Assembly: GCF_036250065.1 (NCBI RefSeq)
Contig: NZ_CP109199.1
Coordinates: forward strand, 4,030,001 to 4,094,000
DNA: 64,000 nt
Direction: 5' to 3'
Origin: Micromonospora sp. NBC_01699
GTDB lineage: Bacteria > Actinomycetota > Actinomycetes > Mycobacteriales > Micromonosporaceae
Part shown: one piece after another, positions 56,380 to 64,000 of the stretch
Layout of the letters: each line of letters starts with the position of its first letter
Numbering within the stretch: position 1 is the first letter of the stretch
Program-made: the position numbers and the translations under genes
The notes under the pieces: model-generated
Told to the model about the DNA's origin: nothing
Seen by the model: the letters and a program-made list of their open reading frames with translations, nothing else
The model's database searches: none

Positions 56380-56706
56380 TCAGGCCGTGGTCGGTGGGGA
56401 GCCACCGGTCGGCGGCGAGACCTCGCCGGTGATGTCGCTGGGCATGCCGGTGGCTTCGCGGGCCTCGTGTGTGATGTCGCGGGCTTCGTGTGTGACGTCG
56501 CGGGCTTCGTGTGTGACGTCGCGGAAGTCGTTGGCGTCAAACTGCCCGAACGCGGTGACCAGGGGACCCAACCGGTCGCATTCGTCCTGACAGGAGGGGC
56601 AGCCGGCGAGGTGTCGCTCGAAGGCGGCCTCGGCGTCGGCGGCCAGCGCGCCGAGGAGGTACAGCCCGGCCGGATGGCCCGGGTGCTCGCGGTCGGGGTC
56701 GATCAT
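56380..56706 (-). CDS. Short anti-sigma factor (zinc finger)
   Basis: This 108-residue protein has an anti-sigma zinc-finger-like N-terminus: LYLLGALAADAEAAFERHLAGCPSC in two parts, giving HxxxCxxC with an upstream His. It lacks the transmembrane helix and extracytoplasmic part of most relatives, so it would be soluble. Residues about 70-95 contain a heptapeptide repeat (DVTHEAR twice, then DITHEAR) encoded by a 21-base tandem DNA repeat. ATG 56706 is preceded by GGCGGA. It follows the ECF sigma gene by 109 bases and is probably cotranscribed with it as the cognate inhibitor. Confidence 0.8.
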   Translation of the reverse strand: MIDPDREHPGHPAGLYLLGALAADAEAAFERHLAGCPSCQDECDRLGPLVTAFGQFDANDFRDVTHEARDVTHEARDITHEAREATGMPSDITGEVSPPTGGSPPTTA

Positions 56707-56815
56707 GGGGTCCGCCGGATCTGCTCTGGTGGCGGGCACCGATCGGTGCCGTCTGCCCAAGGGTAGAAGTCGGTCCGGCGGAACACCGAGTCGAGGTCGG
56801 TCGGCCGTACCGAGG

Positions 56816-57463
56816 TCAGTCGGCGTTCGTCGACCCGACGGCCGCCCGGAGCGCCCGCAGCCCGTAGTGGGCACGGGACTTCACCGTCCCCTCCGGGATG
56901 CCCAGCCGGGCGGCAACCTCACCGGTCGACAGGCCGTGGAAGTACAGGTCGATCAGGACCGTACGGTGCTCCGGCTTCAGCTTCGGCAACGCCTCGCGTA
57001 CGGTGTGCGCGGCGACCACGCCCTCCATCGCGTCGTTGGTCGCCGGCAGCCGTGACATGTCGACCGCCCCCACCTCGGTCGGCCGGGCCTGCCGGGCACG
57101 GGCCGCGTCGATGGCGATCCGCCGCGCCACGGTGAACAGCCACCGGCGCTGGGACTCCTGGTCGGCGGCGAGCACGTCGATGCTCCGCCAGGCGCGCACC
57201 ATCGTCTCCTGGAGCAGGTCCTCGGCCAGGTGCCGGGCGCCCAGGGTCAGCCGCAGCAGGAAGCGGAACAGCGGGTCGGCGTGCATCTCGTACAGGATCA
57301 CCATGCGGGCGTCGGTGAGACGCCGGTCCGGCTGGGACGCGTCAACGGTGTCCCGCCCGGTCGCGGACGACACCGTCGCACCAGCCTCATTGCACACCGC
57401 GACCACCGGGTTGCCTCCCCCACCGCCACCGCCGTCGGGCGGGCGCCCGATGACTGCCGCCAC
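56816..57463 (-). CDS. ECF sigma factor
   Basis: This is a 215-residue group IV sigma factor. Region 2 includes YEMHADPLFRFLLRLTLG, AEDLLQETMVRAWR and WLFTVARRIAIDAARAR. Region 4 includes LKPEHRTVLIDLYFHGLSTG and IPEGTVKSRAHYGLRAL. The N-terminal 40 residues are Gly-rich and outside the conserved core. The start is GTG 57463; a later start near region 2 is possible. The downstream zinc-finger protein is the likely anti-sigma factor. The stimulus is unknown. Confidence 0.9.
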   Translation of the reverse strand: MAAVIGRPPDGGGGGGGNPVVAVCNEAGATVSSATGRDTVDASQPDRRLTDARMVILYEMHADPLFRFLLRLTLGARHLAEDLLQETMVRAWRSIDVLAADQESQRRWLFTVARRIAIDAARARQARPTEVGAVDMSRLPATNDAMEGVVAAHTVREALPKLKPEHRTVLIDLYFHGLSTGEVAARLGIPEGTVKSRAHYGLRALRAAVGSTNAD

Positions 57464-57548
57464 GTTCCGTTGCCCGCTCTGACCGACGGTGGAGGAAAGG
57501 AGACACGTGAATGTCTTGGAGATGAATCTTGGTGTGTGGCAACACTTT

Positions 57549-57565
57549 CCGGGTCGGCGACCCGG
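57549..57565 (-). terminator. Hairpin after the beta-helix/AAA+ gene
   Basis: CCGGGTC and GACCCGG form a 7-bp stem with a 3-nt loop, 13 bases beyond the stop of the minus-strand gene. It lacks a T-run, so termination is possible but weak. Confidence 0.4.
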
Positions 57566-57577
57566 ACGGATCAGCCG

Positions 57578-60500
57578 TCAGACATTGGCGCCCACCACTG
57601 GCGAGACGTCCGATACGCGCAGGATCCGCAGGTCGTCCACACTGGGCGAGACCACCGACCGCAGCCGGCCGGCCTGTCGGGTCACCGCCTCGTCCAGCAG
57701 CTGTCGGGCGTACCGGCCGTTGCCGAACGAGCGGCCGGTGGGCACCCGTTCGAAGTGCGCCCGCAACGCCACCAGGGTGTCGCCGGGACACTCGTAGCCG
57801 CTCGACCGGGCCAGCCCCTCGAAGATCGCGACCAGCTCGTCGGCCTGGTAGTGGACAAAGTGGATGTGCCGGGTGAACCGCGACTGGAGGCCGGCGTTGG
57901 CGGCGAGGAAGGCGGCCATCTCCTCGTCGTACCCCGCCGCGATCACCACCACCTCGTCCCGGTGGTCCTCCATCAGCTTGACCAGCGTGTCGATCGCCTC
58001 CCGGCCGAAGTCGTTCCGACTGTCCGCCGGGGCGAGCGTGTACGCCTCGTCGATGAACAACACCCCGCCGCGCGCCCGGTCGAACGCCTCCCGGGTCCGG
58101 TGCGCGGTGTGTCCGACGTACTCGCCGACCAGGTCGGCGCGGGCCACCTCGACCAACTGCCCGCCGCTGAGCACACCCAGCGCGGTCAGCAGCCGCCCGT
58201 AGAGCCGGGCCACCGTGGTCTTGCCCGTTCCGGGTGGACCGGAGAACACCAGGTGCCGGGAGACCGGCGGGACCGGCAGACCGGCCCGCACCCGAGCCCG
58301 TACGTTCGCCAGCAGGTCGATCAGGTCGGACACCTCACGCTTCACGCCGGCCAGACCGATCATGTTGTTGAGCTGTGCCAACAGGGCGTCCACCTCGGCC
58401 GCGCGGGGCGCTCCGGCACTCACCGCCGAGGCAGCCGCCGCTCCCAGGTCCTGCGGCAGCAGTTGGGCCAACTCGACCCCGGAGGACGCGCCCGCCTCCG
58501 ACAGCCGGTACGCCTGCCGCCCGATCATCTCCTCGAACACCCGACGGGCCACCCGCGCGTTGCCGAACGACTCGGTCCGGGGCATCGTGTCGAACAGCTG
58601 GGCCAGGGCCAGCCGGGTGTCGTACTCCAGGGCGTAGTGGTGGGTGCTGCACAGCCGCTCGACGATCGTCACCAGCTCGTCGGTGGTGTAGCTGTCGAAC
58701 TCGACCGTCCGGGAGAACCGGGAGGCCAGACCGGGGTTGGACGCCAGGAACGTACGCATCTGCGGCGAGTAGCCGGCGACCACCACCACAACCTCGTCCC
58801 GGTGGTCCTCCATCAGCTTGACCAGGGTGTCGATCGCCTCCCGCCCGAAGTCGTGGCCGGAGCCGCCCTCGACCGGGGCGAGCGCGTACGCCTCGTCCAG
58901 GAAGAGCACCCCGCCGATCGCCTCGGTGAACTTCTGCGTCGTCTTCACCGCGGTCCCGCCGATGTGCTCGGCCACCAGGTCGGCCCGCGCGACCTCGACG
59001 AGCTGCCCGCCGGGCAGTACACCCAGTGCGGCCAGGATCTGCCCGTAGAGCCGGGCCACGGTGGTCTTGCCGGTACCGGGCGCACCGGCGAAGACCAGGT
59101 GCCGGGACATCGGCGGCATCGGCAGCCCGGCCGCGCTGCGCCGGGCGCTGATCCGGTGCAGCCCGACCAGGGTGGCCACCTCCTGCTTGACCCCGGCCAA
59201 CCCGACCAGGGCGTGCAACCGGGCCAGCAGCGGGGTGACCGGATCCTCGGTCGGGCGCTGCGCCGGCACCGACTCCGGTGTCGAGCCGGCCGCCTCCGGG
59301 GCGTCGGCCGGCTCCGGCCGCACCGGCTGGTCGCCAGCGGCCCGCACCGGTTCCGGCACCGCGCCCGCCACACCGTGGCGTACCTGCTGGCCGCCGTTGC
59401 CACGGACCGTGGTCTCCGGCATCGACACCGGCTCGACGGTGTCCAGCCACACCCCGTCGCCGACGTTGTCGAAGATGTCGCACCGCTCCAGCCGTCCGCG
59501 CGACCGGGCGGCGAACCGAATCCCGACCCCCCGACTGTGGTGCACCCGGGTCTCCCGGAGGGTGACCTCGGCGGTCGCCTCGACGGTGACCCCGGCGTCG
59601 TGCGCGTCACCGATGTCGGAGGAGGTCACGGTGGCGGTGCCGCCGGCCGCGACGAGCAGCCCGAACCGGCCGCCGCGCAGGTGCGCGTCGGCCACGGTCA
59701 GCGTCGCCCCGGCACCGATCCGGACCGCCGCCGTGGCGCAGTCCGTCACCCTGAGCCGGCGGACGGTGCCCCGGCCGCCGTCGACGGACTGTAGCCCGTA
59801 CCCGGTGCTGCCCGTGATGGTCAGACCCGCCAGCAGCGGGTCGGCGCCGCCCCGGAGGATGACCCCGGTTTCGCCGCCCACCACCTCGGTGCCGGTCACC
59901 TCGCCGGTCACCGACCCGTCGAAGAGCAGGGCGACGCCGTCGCCCCCGGCGATCCGGCCGCCCTCGACCTTCGGCGCCGCGGTGCCGGTGATCGCGACCG
60001 CCGCCGCACCGGTCTGCGCGAACTCGCAGCCCACGAGCAGGCCGGCCGCGCTGTCGAGCAGGTAGGCGCCGTGGCCGGCGGTGCCGGTCACCCGGCAGCG
60101 GCGCAGTTCCGGTGCGGCCCCGCCGGACCAGACCAGCCCGTGACCGCCGATGCCACGCAACTCGCAGTCCTCCAGGGTGGGGCGGCCGCCGGTGGCGACC
60201 AGCCCGGAGCCGGGGGTGTCCCGCACTACCGTGTCCAGGACCCGGATCGCCCCGTCCTGCTCGACCGCCACCGCCGGGCCGTCGACCGCACTGATCTCGC
60301 AACCGCGTACGGTGCCCCGCCCGGCGCGGGTGGAAAGCACTCCGGCGCCCCGTACCCCGGTGACGGTGCAGCCGACGAACTCCGGGTCCGCCCCACCGGC
60401 GATGACGATCGCCGCCCCGCCGATGTCGCCGATCGTCGTGTTGCCGACCGTGCCGCCGCCCTGCTGTTCGATGAGGAAACCGGCGCCGGCCGGGTTCGTC

Positions 60501-60889
60501 ACCGCGCAGTCGTCCAGCTCCAACCGTCCGGCCACCGCGTGTACCGCCACGATCCCCTCGGCGCGTACGTCGCAGCCGGTCATCCGCAGCGTGCCGCCGC
60601 CGATCTGCACCGCCGGGAACGAGTCACTGCCGCCGATGACCGCGACCCCGCGCAGGGTGGCCGAGCCGCCCCCGACGAACACCGCCACCCCGCCGTCGGC
60701 CTGGAGCGTCACGGTGCCGCGACCGTCCTCGGCGACCAGGGTCACGTCACCGGTGAACCGCAACTGCTCCCGGTACGTCCCCGGTTGCACCACGATGGTG
60801 GCGCCCGGCCCGGCCGCCGCGAGCGCGTCGGAAATCCTGGACGGGCAACTGGGATCGTGCTGGGATACCGACAGCATGTCCTGGCTCAC
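57578..60889 (-). CDS. Right-handed beta-helix protein fused to two CbbX/EccA-type AAA+ ATPases
   Basis: This is an 1,103-residue chimera. Residues about 15-550 are a long series of pectate-lyase-like beta-helix turns, each about 22-24 residues with GxG and D/N patterns (for example GCTVTGVRGAGVLSTRAGRG). A Pro/Glu linker leads to two AAA+ domains of the CbxX/CfqX family. AAA1 has Walker A GAPGTGKTT near 601, Walker B GVLFLDEAYALAP near 660 and arginine-finger region SRFSRTVEF. AAA2 has GPPGTGKTT near 882, GVLFIDEAYTLAP near 938 and SRFTRHIHF. Similar ATPase pairs occur in EccA of type VII secretion. GTG 60889 overlaps the upstream stop (GTGA) with GGAGG upstream, so it is coupled to the next entry. 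I infer a scaffold-guided remodelling ATPase. Confidence 0.85.
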   Translation of the reverse strand: MSQDMLSVSQHDPSCPSRISDALAAAGPGATIVVQPGTYREQLRFTGDVTLVAEDGRGTVTLQADGGVAVFVGGGSATLRGVAVIGGSDSFPAVQIGGGTLRMTGCDVRAEGIVAVHAVAGRLELDDCAVTNPAGAGFLIEQQGGGTVGNTTIGDIGGAAIVIAGGADPEFVGCTVTGVRGAGVLSTRAGRGTVRGCEISAVDGPAVAVEQDGAIRVLDTVVRDTPGSGLVATGGRPTLEDCELRGIGGHGLVWSGGAAPELRRCRVTGTAGHGAYLLDSAAGLLVGCEFAQTGAAAVAITGTAAPKVEGGRIAGGDGVALLFDGSVTGEVTGTEVVGGETGVILRGGADPLLAGLTITGSTGYGLQSVDGGRGTVRRLRVTDCATAAVRIGAGATLTVADAHLRGGRFGLLVAAGGTATVTSSDIGDAHDAGVTVEATAEVTLRETRVHHSRGVGIRFAARSRGRLERCDIFDNVGDGVWLDTVEPVSMPETTVRGNGGQQVRHGVAGAVPEPVRAAGDQPVRPEPADAPEAAGSTPESVPAQRPTEDPVTPLLARLHALVGLAGVKQEVATLVGLHRISARRSAAGLPMPPMSRHLVFAGAPGTGKTTVARLYGQILAALGVLPGGQLVEVARADLVAEHIGGTAVKTTQKFTEAIGGVLFLDEAYALAPVEGGSGHDFGREAIDTLVKLMEDHRDEVVVVVAGYSPQMRTFLASNPGLASRFSRTVEFDSYTTDELVTIVERLCSTHHYALEYDTRLALAQLFDTMPRTESFGNARVARRVFEEMIGRQAYRLSEAGASSGVELAQLLPQDLGAAAASAVSAGAPRAAEVDALLAQLNNMIGLAGVKREVSDLIDLLANVRARVRAGLPVPPVSRHLVFSGPPGTGKTTVARLYGRLLTALGVLSGGQLVEVARADLVGEYVGHTAHRTREAFDRARGGVLFIDEAYTLAPADSRNDFGREAIDTLVKLMEDHRDEVVVIAAGYDEEMAAFLAANAGLQSRFTRHIHFVHYQADELVAIFEGLARSSGYECPGDTLVALRAHFERVPTGRSFGNGRYARQLLDEAVTRQAGRLRSVVSPSVDDLRILRVSDVSPVVGANV

Positions 60890-63795
60890 GCGCGCGTACC
60901 TCCACTGTGCCCGCCCGGTGACCGCGCCTCGGTAGCACCTGACATGGCGAACTGCGACGGAATGGCAAAGACCCGCCCCGACCGGTCCAGGCCGGGGGCG
61001 AACTCCAGGCATCGGGGCGGTCGGCCCGCGCGACCGGACGTACGGGCGGCGCGCAGCCGTTCGAGCAGCCGGTCCGTACCCCGGTCGCCCCGACCCCCGT
61101 TGCCGGCGAGGTCCCGCAGCAACACCCGGATCGGCTCCCGCTCGTCGTCCGGCGGGTCGACCGCGAGCACCGCGAACCGGCTGCCGGGCGGGAACAGCGC
61201 GGCGGCCGTCTCACCGGGACTGATCCGGTCCAGCCGGCGGGCGCTGGCCGACCAGATGACGAAGTGGACCGTCGCCTCCGGCGCCGGACCGGCGGCGAGG
61301 TCGACGTCGAGGAACGCCGGTTCGACCAGGTCCAGACCGGGCCGGTAGCCGGCGAGTGCCGGCGGCGGCACCAGCGCCGACGCGTAGACCGGCCCGAGCA
61401 CGGTGGGCAGCCGGCGCAGCCCGTACGCGGCACCACGGGCCAGCAGCCGGGCCCGCTCCGCCGAACCGCCGCCGGCCGTACGGACGGCGCCCTCCACCGG
61501 GCCGCCGGTGCGCAGTTCCCGGTTCACCGGCTCCCGCTCGCCGTCGTGGTACGCCCGCAGCGCCACCAGCCCGGCGATCATCTCGGCCGAGGCACCGGCG
61601 GCACGCATGCCCGGCTCCTCGGCCAGGGTCCGGGTGATGACGCGTACGTGTGCGTCGTACCGCCCGTTCAGACTGTCCCGCAGGCGGGTGCGGTCCGCCG
61701 GATCCCAAGCCGGCTCGATGAGCCAGTACGGCGCCGACCCGACCGGTACGGGCTCGGGTGCGGGGACCGGTTCCGCCTCGGGCCGTGGCGGCGGTACCAC
61801 CGTCACGGCGGGCAGCACGGCTGCTCCGGCGCGGTTGACGGGTACGGCGCGGTCGGCGACGGCCTCGACCCTGCGCACCGCCGCAGCCTGGTCGGCGGTG
61901 GCGTCTACCTCGTTGACCGCCGCGCCCGGAAGGCCCGAGCCGGCCGGCTCTGCCCGCTCGCCCCGGTACGGCGCCGGAAGGTCGTGGTTGGCCGACGCAC
62001 CGAGCAGTGCCGGGCTGCCCGGGTCACCGAAGCGCGTATCGATGGGAATCTGTGTCGGGGTCGCCGGGATGCCGTCGGCGGATCCGGGTTGCCGGCGTGC
62101 CACCGAGGTTGGCTCCGGCCGGGCGGCACCGCGGTCCACCACCGCCAGAACCGGCAGCGGCGCCTCCCGGCCCAATACCAACAGCGCCGGTACGTCGCTC
62201 GGAAGCGGCTCGGTCAGGATCGGCTCGGTCGGAATCGGCTCGGTCGGAATCGGCTCGGTCGGTGGCGTGGACACCGGGTGTACGGCGAGCGCGGGCGGGA
62301 CCTCCCGCCAACGGGTCATGTCCAGCAGCGCCACCGACTCGACCGGCACCGGTTCGGTACCCACCGACCCGACCTCACCGACCGGGGCCGGGTCCGACTC
62401 GGCCGGCTCGCTGAGGTCCGCCCCGGACACGGACGGCTGCTCGGTCGACGGCACGGGCACGGTCGACGGCACGGGCACGGTCGACGCCACGGGCACGGTC
62501 GACGCCACGGGCACGGTCGACGCCACGGGCACGGTCGACGGTGGGCCGAGCGGGCGGCGGCGTGCGCCGGCCGGTGGTGGTGGTAGGACACGGCCGACCA
62601 GCCGGTGGCGGGGACCGGCGGGCGACGTGGCGTTCCTCGGCGTCCAGCGGCGGAACTGCCCCTGTGTGACGAGCAATCCGTACGCGGTCACCGACACGGC
62701 CGCGTCGGCGCCGAGAACGGGGCCGCCGAGCGCGTCCGCCAGCCCGCCGAAGAGCAGGTCGGCGGCGGGACCGGCGGGCGACGTACCGGAGCAGAGCAGC
62801 ACCACCGGCCGACCGGAGCCGCCCCTCGCCGCCACGATCATCTTCGCCAACCCGGTCGGCGACACCGGACGACCGGCCACCCGGAAACCGGTCGCACCGA
62901 TCTCGACCTCGACCACGTAGCCGGCGGCGAGCGGCAGACCGAGCGTCGGCGCGTGCTCGGGCAGGAACGACCAGCCGGCCGGTGTGGACCGTCCGGAAAC
63001 CTCCCGGTCCGGACTGGCCAGTGCGCTCCGGGAACGGCTGTCGCCTGGGGAACGACTGTCGTCCGGGGAGCGGCTGTCGTTCTGGGGCGGCTCTGCCGGC
63101 GTACGGGTGGGGGTCGGTTCCGGCGGAGCGGGCCGGCGTCGGCTGCCGCCGTACGGCAGGTAGCGGGGGGTGGTCGAGCCGGTCAGCTGCCCGGCGCCCG
63201 GACGCCAGACCAGCGAACCGTCGGCCCCGACCCCCGCCCGCCGGTAGGCGTCCTCGCTCGCGACCCCACCGCCAACGGCGGCGCCATCGCTGTCGGCATC
63301 CGCACCGCCCCCGGCGTCGGGGATCGGTGCCGGCGGTCGGGCGGGCCACTCCGGCTCCGGATACGGCTGTCCACCGGGAACACAACCGAGCCAGGCCCGC
63401 CCACCGGTGAGCGTCGGGGTCGGCCGCGACTCATCCACCGTGCAGGGTTCCAGGGGGACGATGATCTCCTGGCCGATCCGGTCCGCCAGGTCGCGGACCA
63501 GTCGTTCCACCGACAACGGCCCGGCGTACGCGCCGAGGGTGAGTAGCCGGATGCCGGCCGCGCTGCCGCCGAGGTGTTCGCCGAGGATCTCGGGCAGGAG
63601 CGGGAATAGTTCGGGTAGGGCGCTCACCGCGGCGGTGCCGAGCACGGTGACCCGGTCGGGCTCGACCGGCAGGGCGGCGGTGAGCCGGATCAGCGGTTCC
63701 GGGTCCTCGTCGGCGGTACGCAGCAGCAGCGCGTCACCGACGGCCTCGGCGATCACCGACCCGACGGTCGGGGCCGTGGTCTGCTCTGAGGTCAC
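60886..63795 (-). CDS. Low-complexity protein with C-terminal ADP-ribosyltransferase-like (degenerate) domain
   Basis: This is a 969-residue protein of unknown role. Residues 80-117 (GIRLLTLGAYAGPLSVERLV, LADRIGQEIIVP) and 328-372 (RPVVLLCSGTSPAGPAADLL, LADALGGPVLGADAAV) look like two copies of a small alpha/beta module found next to actinobacterial type VII-linked toxins. Long Pro/Thr/Val linkers (including a VPVAST repeat at 421-451 and PTEPI repeats at 511-530) join them to residues about 735-885. That region resembles an ARTC/ExoS-type ADP-ribosyltransferase: REPVNRELRTG, LPTVLGPVYAS, HFVIWSASARRLD and ALFPPGSRFAVLAVD. The catalytic Arg, STS and ExE positions are not conserved. The product is translated together with the AAA+ protein (GTGA). 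Confidence 0.7.
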   Translation of the reverse strand: MTSEQTTAPTVGSVIAEAVGDALLLRTADEDPEPLIRLTAALPVEPDRVTVLGTAAVSALPELFPLLPEILGEHLGGSAAGIRLLTLGAYAGPLSVERLVRDLADRIGQEIIVPLEPCTVDESRPTPTLTGGRAWLGCVPGGQPYPEPEWPARPPAPIPDAGGGADADSDGAAVGGGVASEDAYRRAGVGADGSLVWRPGAGQLTGSTTPRYLPYGGSRRRPAPPEPTPTRTPAEPPQNDSRSPDDSRSPGDSRSRSALASPDREVSGRSTPAGWSFLPEHAPTLGLPLAAGYVVEVEIGATGFRVAGRPVSPTGLAKMIVAARGGSGRPVVLLCSGTSPAGPAADLLFGGLADALGGPVLGADAAVSVTAYGLLVTQGQFRRWTPRNATSPAGPRHRLVGRVLPPPPAGARRRPLGPPSTVPVASTVPVASTVPVASTVPVPSTVPVPSTEQPSVSGADLSEPAESDPAPVGEVGSVGTEPVPVESVALLDMTRWREVPPALAVHPVSTPPTEPIPTEPIPTEPILTEPLPSDVPALLVLGREAPLPVLAVVDRGAARPEPTSVARRQPGSADGIPATPTQIPIDTRFGDPGSPALLGASANHDLPAPYRGERAEPAGSGLPGAAVNEVDATADQAAAVRRVEAVADRAVPVNRAGAAVLPAVTVVPPPRPEAEPVPAPEPVPVGSAPYWLIEPAWDPADRTRLRDSLNGRYDAHVRVITRTLAEEPGMRAAGASAEMIAGLVALRAYHDGEREPVNRELRTGGPVEGAVRTAGGGSAERARLLARGAAYGLRRLPTVLGPVYASALVPPPALAGYRPGLDLVEPAFLDVDLAAGPAPEATVHFVIWSASARRLDRISPGETAAALFPPGSRFAVLAVDPPDDEREPIRVLLRDLAGNGGRGDRGTDRLLERLRAARTSGRAGRPPRCLEFAPGLDRSGRVFAIPSQFAMSGATEARSPGGHSGGTRA
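62206..62265 (-). repeat. 15-bp tandem repeat (PTEPI)
   Basis: There are four adjoining copies of a 15-base unit (CGGCTCGGTCGGAAT with small changes), encoding PTEPI-like pentapeptides in the disordered linker of the surrounding gene. Confidence 0.8.
62444..62533 (-). repeat. 18-bp tandem repeat (VPVAST)
   Basis: There are five exact-length copies of GTCGACGGCACGGGCACG, differing only by GGC or GCC at one codon. On the coding strand this gives the hexapeptide VPVAST or VPVPST. The near-identity of copies marks a likely length-variable tract. Confidence 0.9.
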
Positions 63796-63916
63796 CGGAC
63801 CGCCCCCTTCCCAGCCTGGCCCTGGTCCGACCGCCGTCCCGGCGGATGGCGCTGTTCACTGTCCGGTCGCCTGCACTACGCACGCCACCCCGGTCCGGTT
63901 CACGACGATCCCCGGG

Positions 63917-64000
63917 TCATCCGGTTGTCAGCCCGACCGGGTCTACGGCGGATTCGGCGACCGGTGCCTGTACGGCGGCCAGCGTCCGGTGCAGGCTCAG
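63917..64000 (-). CDS. 3' end of a further minus-strand gene (partial)
   Basis: Reading the minus strand from the window edge gives 27 sense codons, almost all ending in G or C (LSLHRTLAAVQAPVAESA at the start), then TGA at 63917. The gap to the next gene's start is 121 bases. No function can be read from this tail; it may be the upstream member of the same operon. Confidence 0.35.
   Translation of the reverse strand: MSLHRTLAAVQAPVAESAVDPVGLTTG

Noticed and set aside
62444-62533. CRISPR array
   Set aside because: Units are contiguous 18-mers without spacers, in frame inside a protein linker.

Overview
The window is very GC-rich (about 70% or more), with strong G/C third-position bias, GTG/TTG starts, four-base start/stop overlaps and a SARP-type regulator. 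This points to a filamentous actinomycete, most likely Micromonosporaceae. That placement is an inference from gene content and style; there is no rRNA or marker gene here. I saw no tRNA, rRNA, CRISPR array, transposase or integrase. Region 1 (1-9920, + strand) is the end of a nonribosomal peptide cluster: the tail of a synthetase reading C-A-PCP-thioesterase fused to an MFS exporter, a stand-alone acyl/aminoacyl-AMP ligase, a C-A-PCP module and a free carrier protein. Stops and starts overlap or are 1 nt apart, so the genes are translationally coupled. The thioesterase has Cys as nucleophile, and the ligase gene carries an in-frame TTA codon. A large hairpin (9960-10023) separates this cluster from the next. 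Region 2 (10073-23086, - strand) is a long coupled operon for a Wzx/Wzy-type exopolysaccharide. In transcription order it encodes an initiating sugar-phosphate transferase, a flippase, two methyltransferases sharing an identical 551-bp block, a GT2 glycosyltransferase carrying half of a GT-B enzyme at its C-terminus, a GT-B enzyme, a Wzy-like polymerase, another GT2, a GT4, a Wzz-like co-polymerase with a degenerate kinase domain, and finally a TylF-type O-methyltransferase. Region 3 (23366-26904) holds a YflT-type stress protein, an alditol oxidase and a copper type II monooxygenase-like lipoprotein. Region 4 (26994-38877) is a sugar-utilisation locus: a CocE/PepX-type hydrolase, a LacI repressor, an ABC sugar importer (binding lipoprotein and two permeases), a six-hairpin glycosidase with a LamG-like insert and a secreted GH95-like glycosidase with a discoidin-like insert. 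ATAACGTTAT palindromes lie upstream of both the hydrolase and the ABC operon. Region 5 (39064-49000) is mixed metabolism: a DUF427 protein, a small DUF4177-like protein, an SDR with a zinc-finger insert, an XRE-cupin regulator divergent from a BenE transporter with a palindrome between them, a Tat-exported serine hydrolase, TrpF, an HD-domain protein and a large secreted M14 carboxypeptidase. Region 6 (49230-56301) has an AfsR-like SARP regulator, a DrrAB-type ABC exporter preceded by SARP-like heptamer repeats, and a secreted protein with two lysozyme-like repeats and a ricin-type lectin. Region 7 (56380-64000, - strand) has an ECF sigma factor with a short zinc-finger anti-sigma protein. It also has a coupled pair: a beta-helix protein fused to two EccA/CbbX-type AAA+ ATPases, and a low-complexity protein ending in what looks like a catalytically dead ADP-ribosyltransferase fold. 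This pair is the least familiar system in the window.
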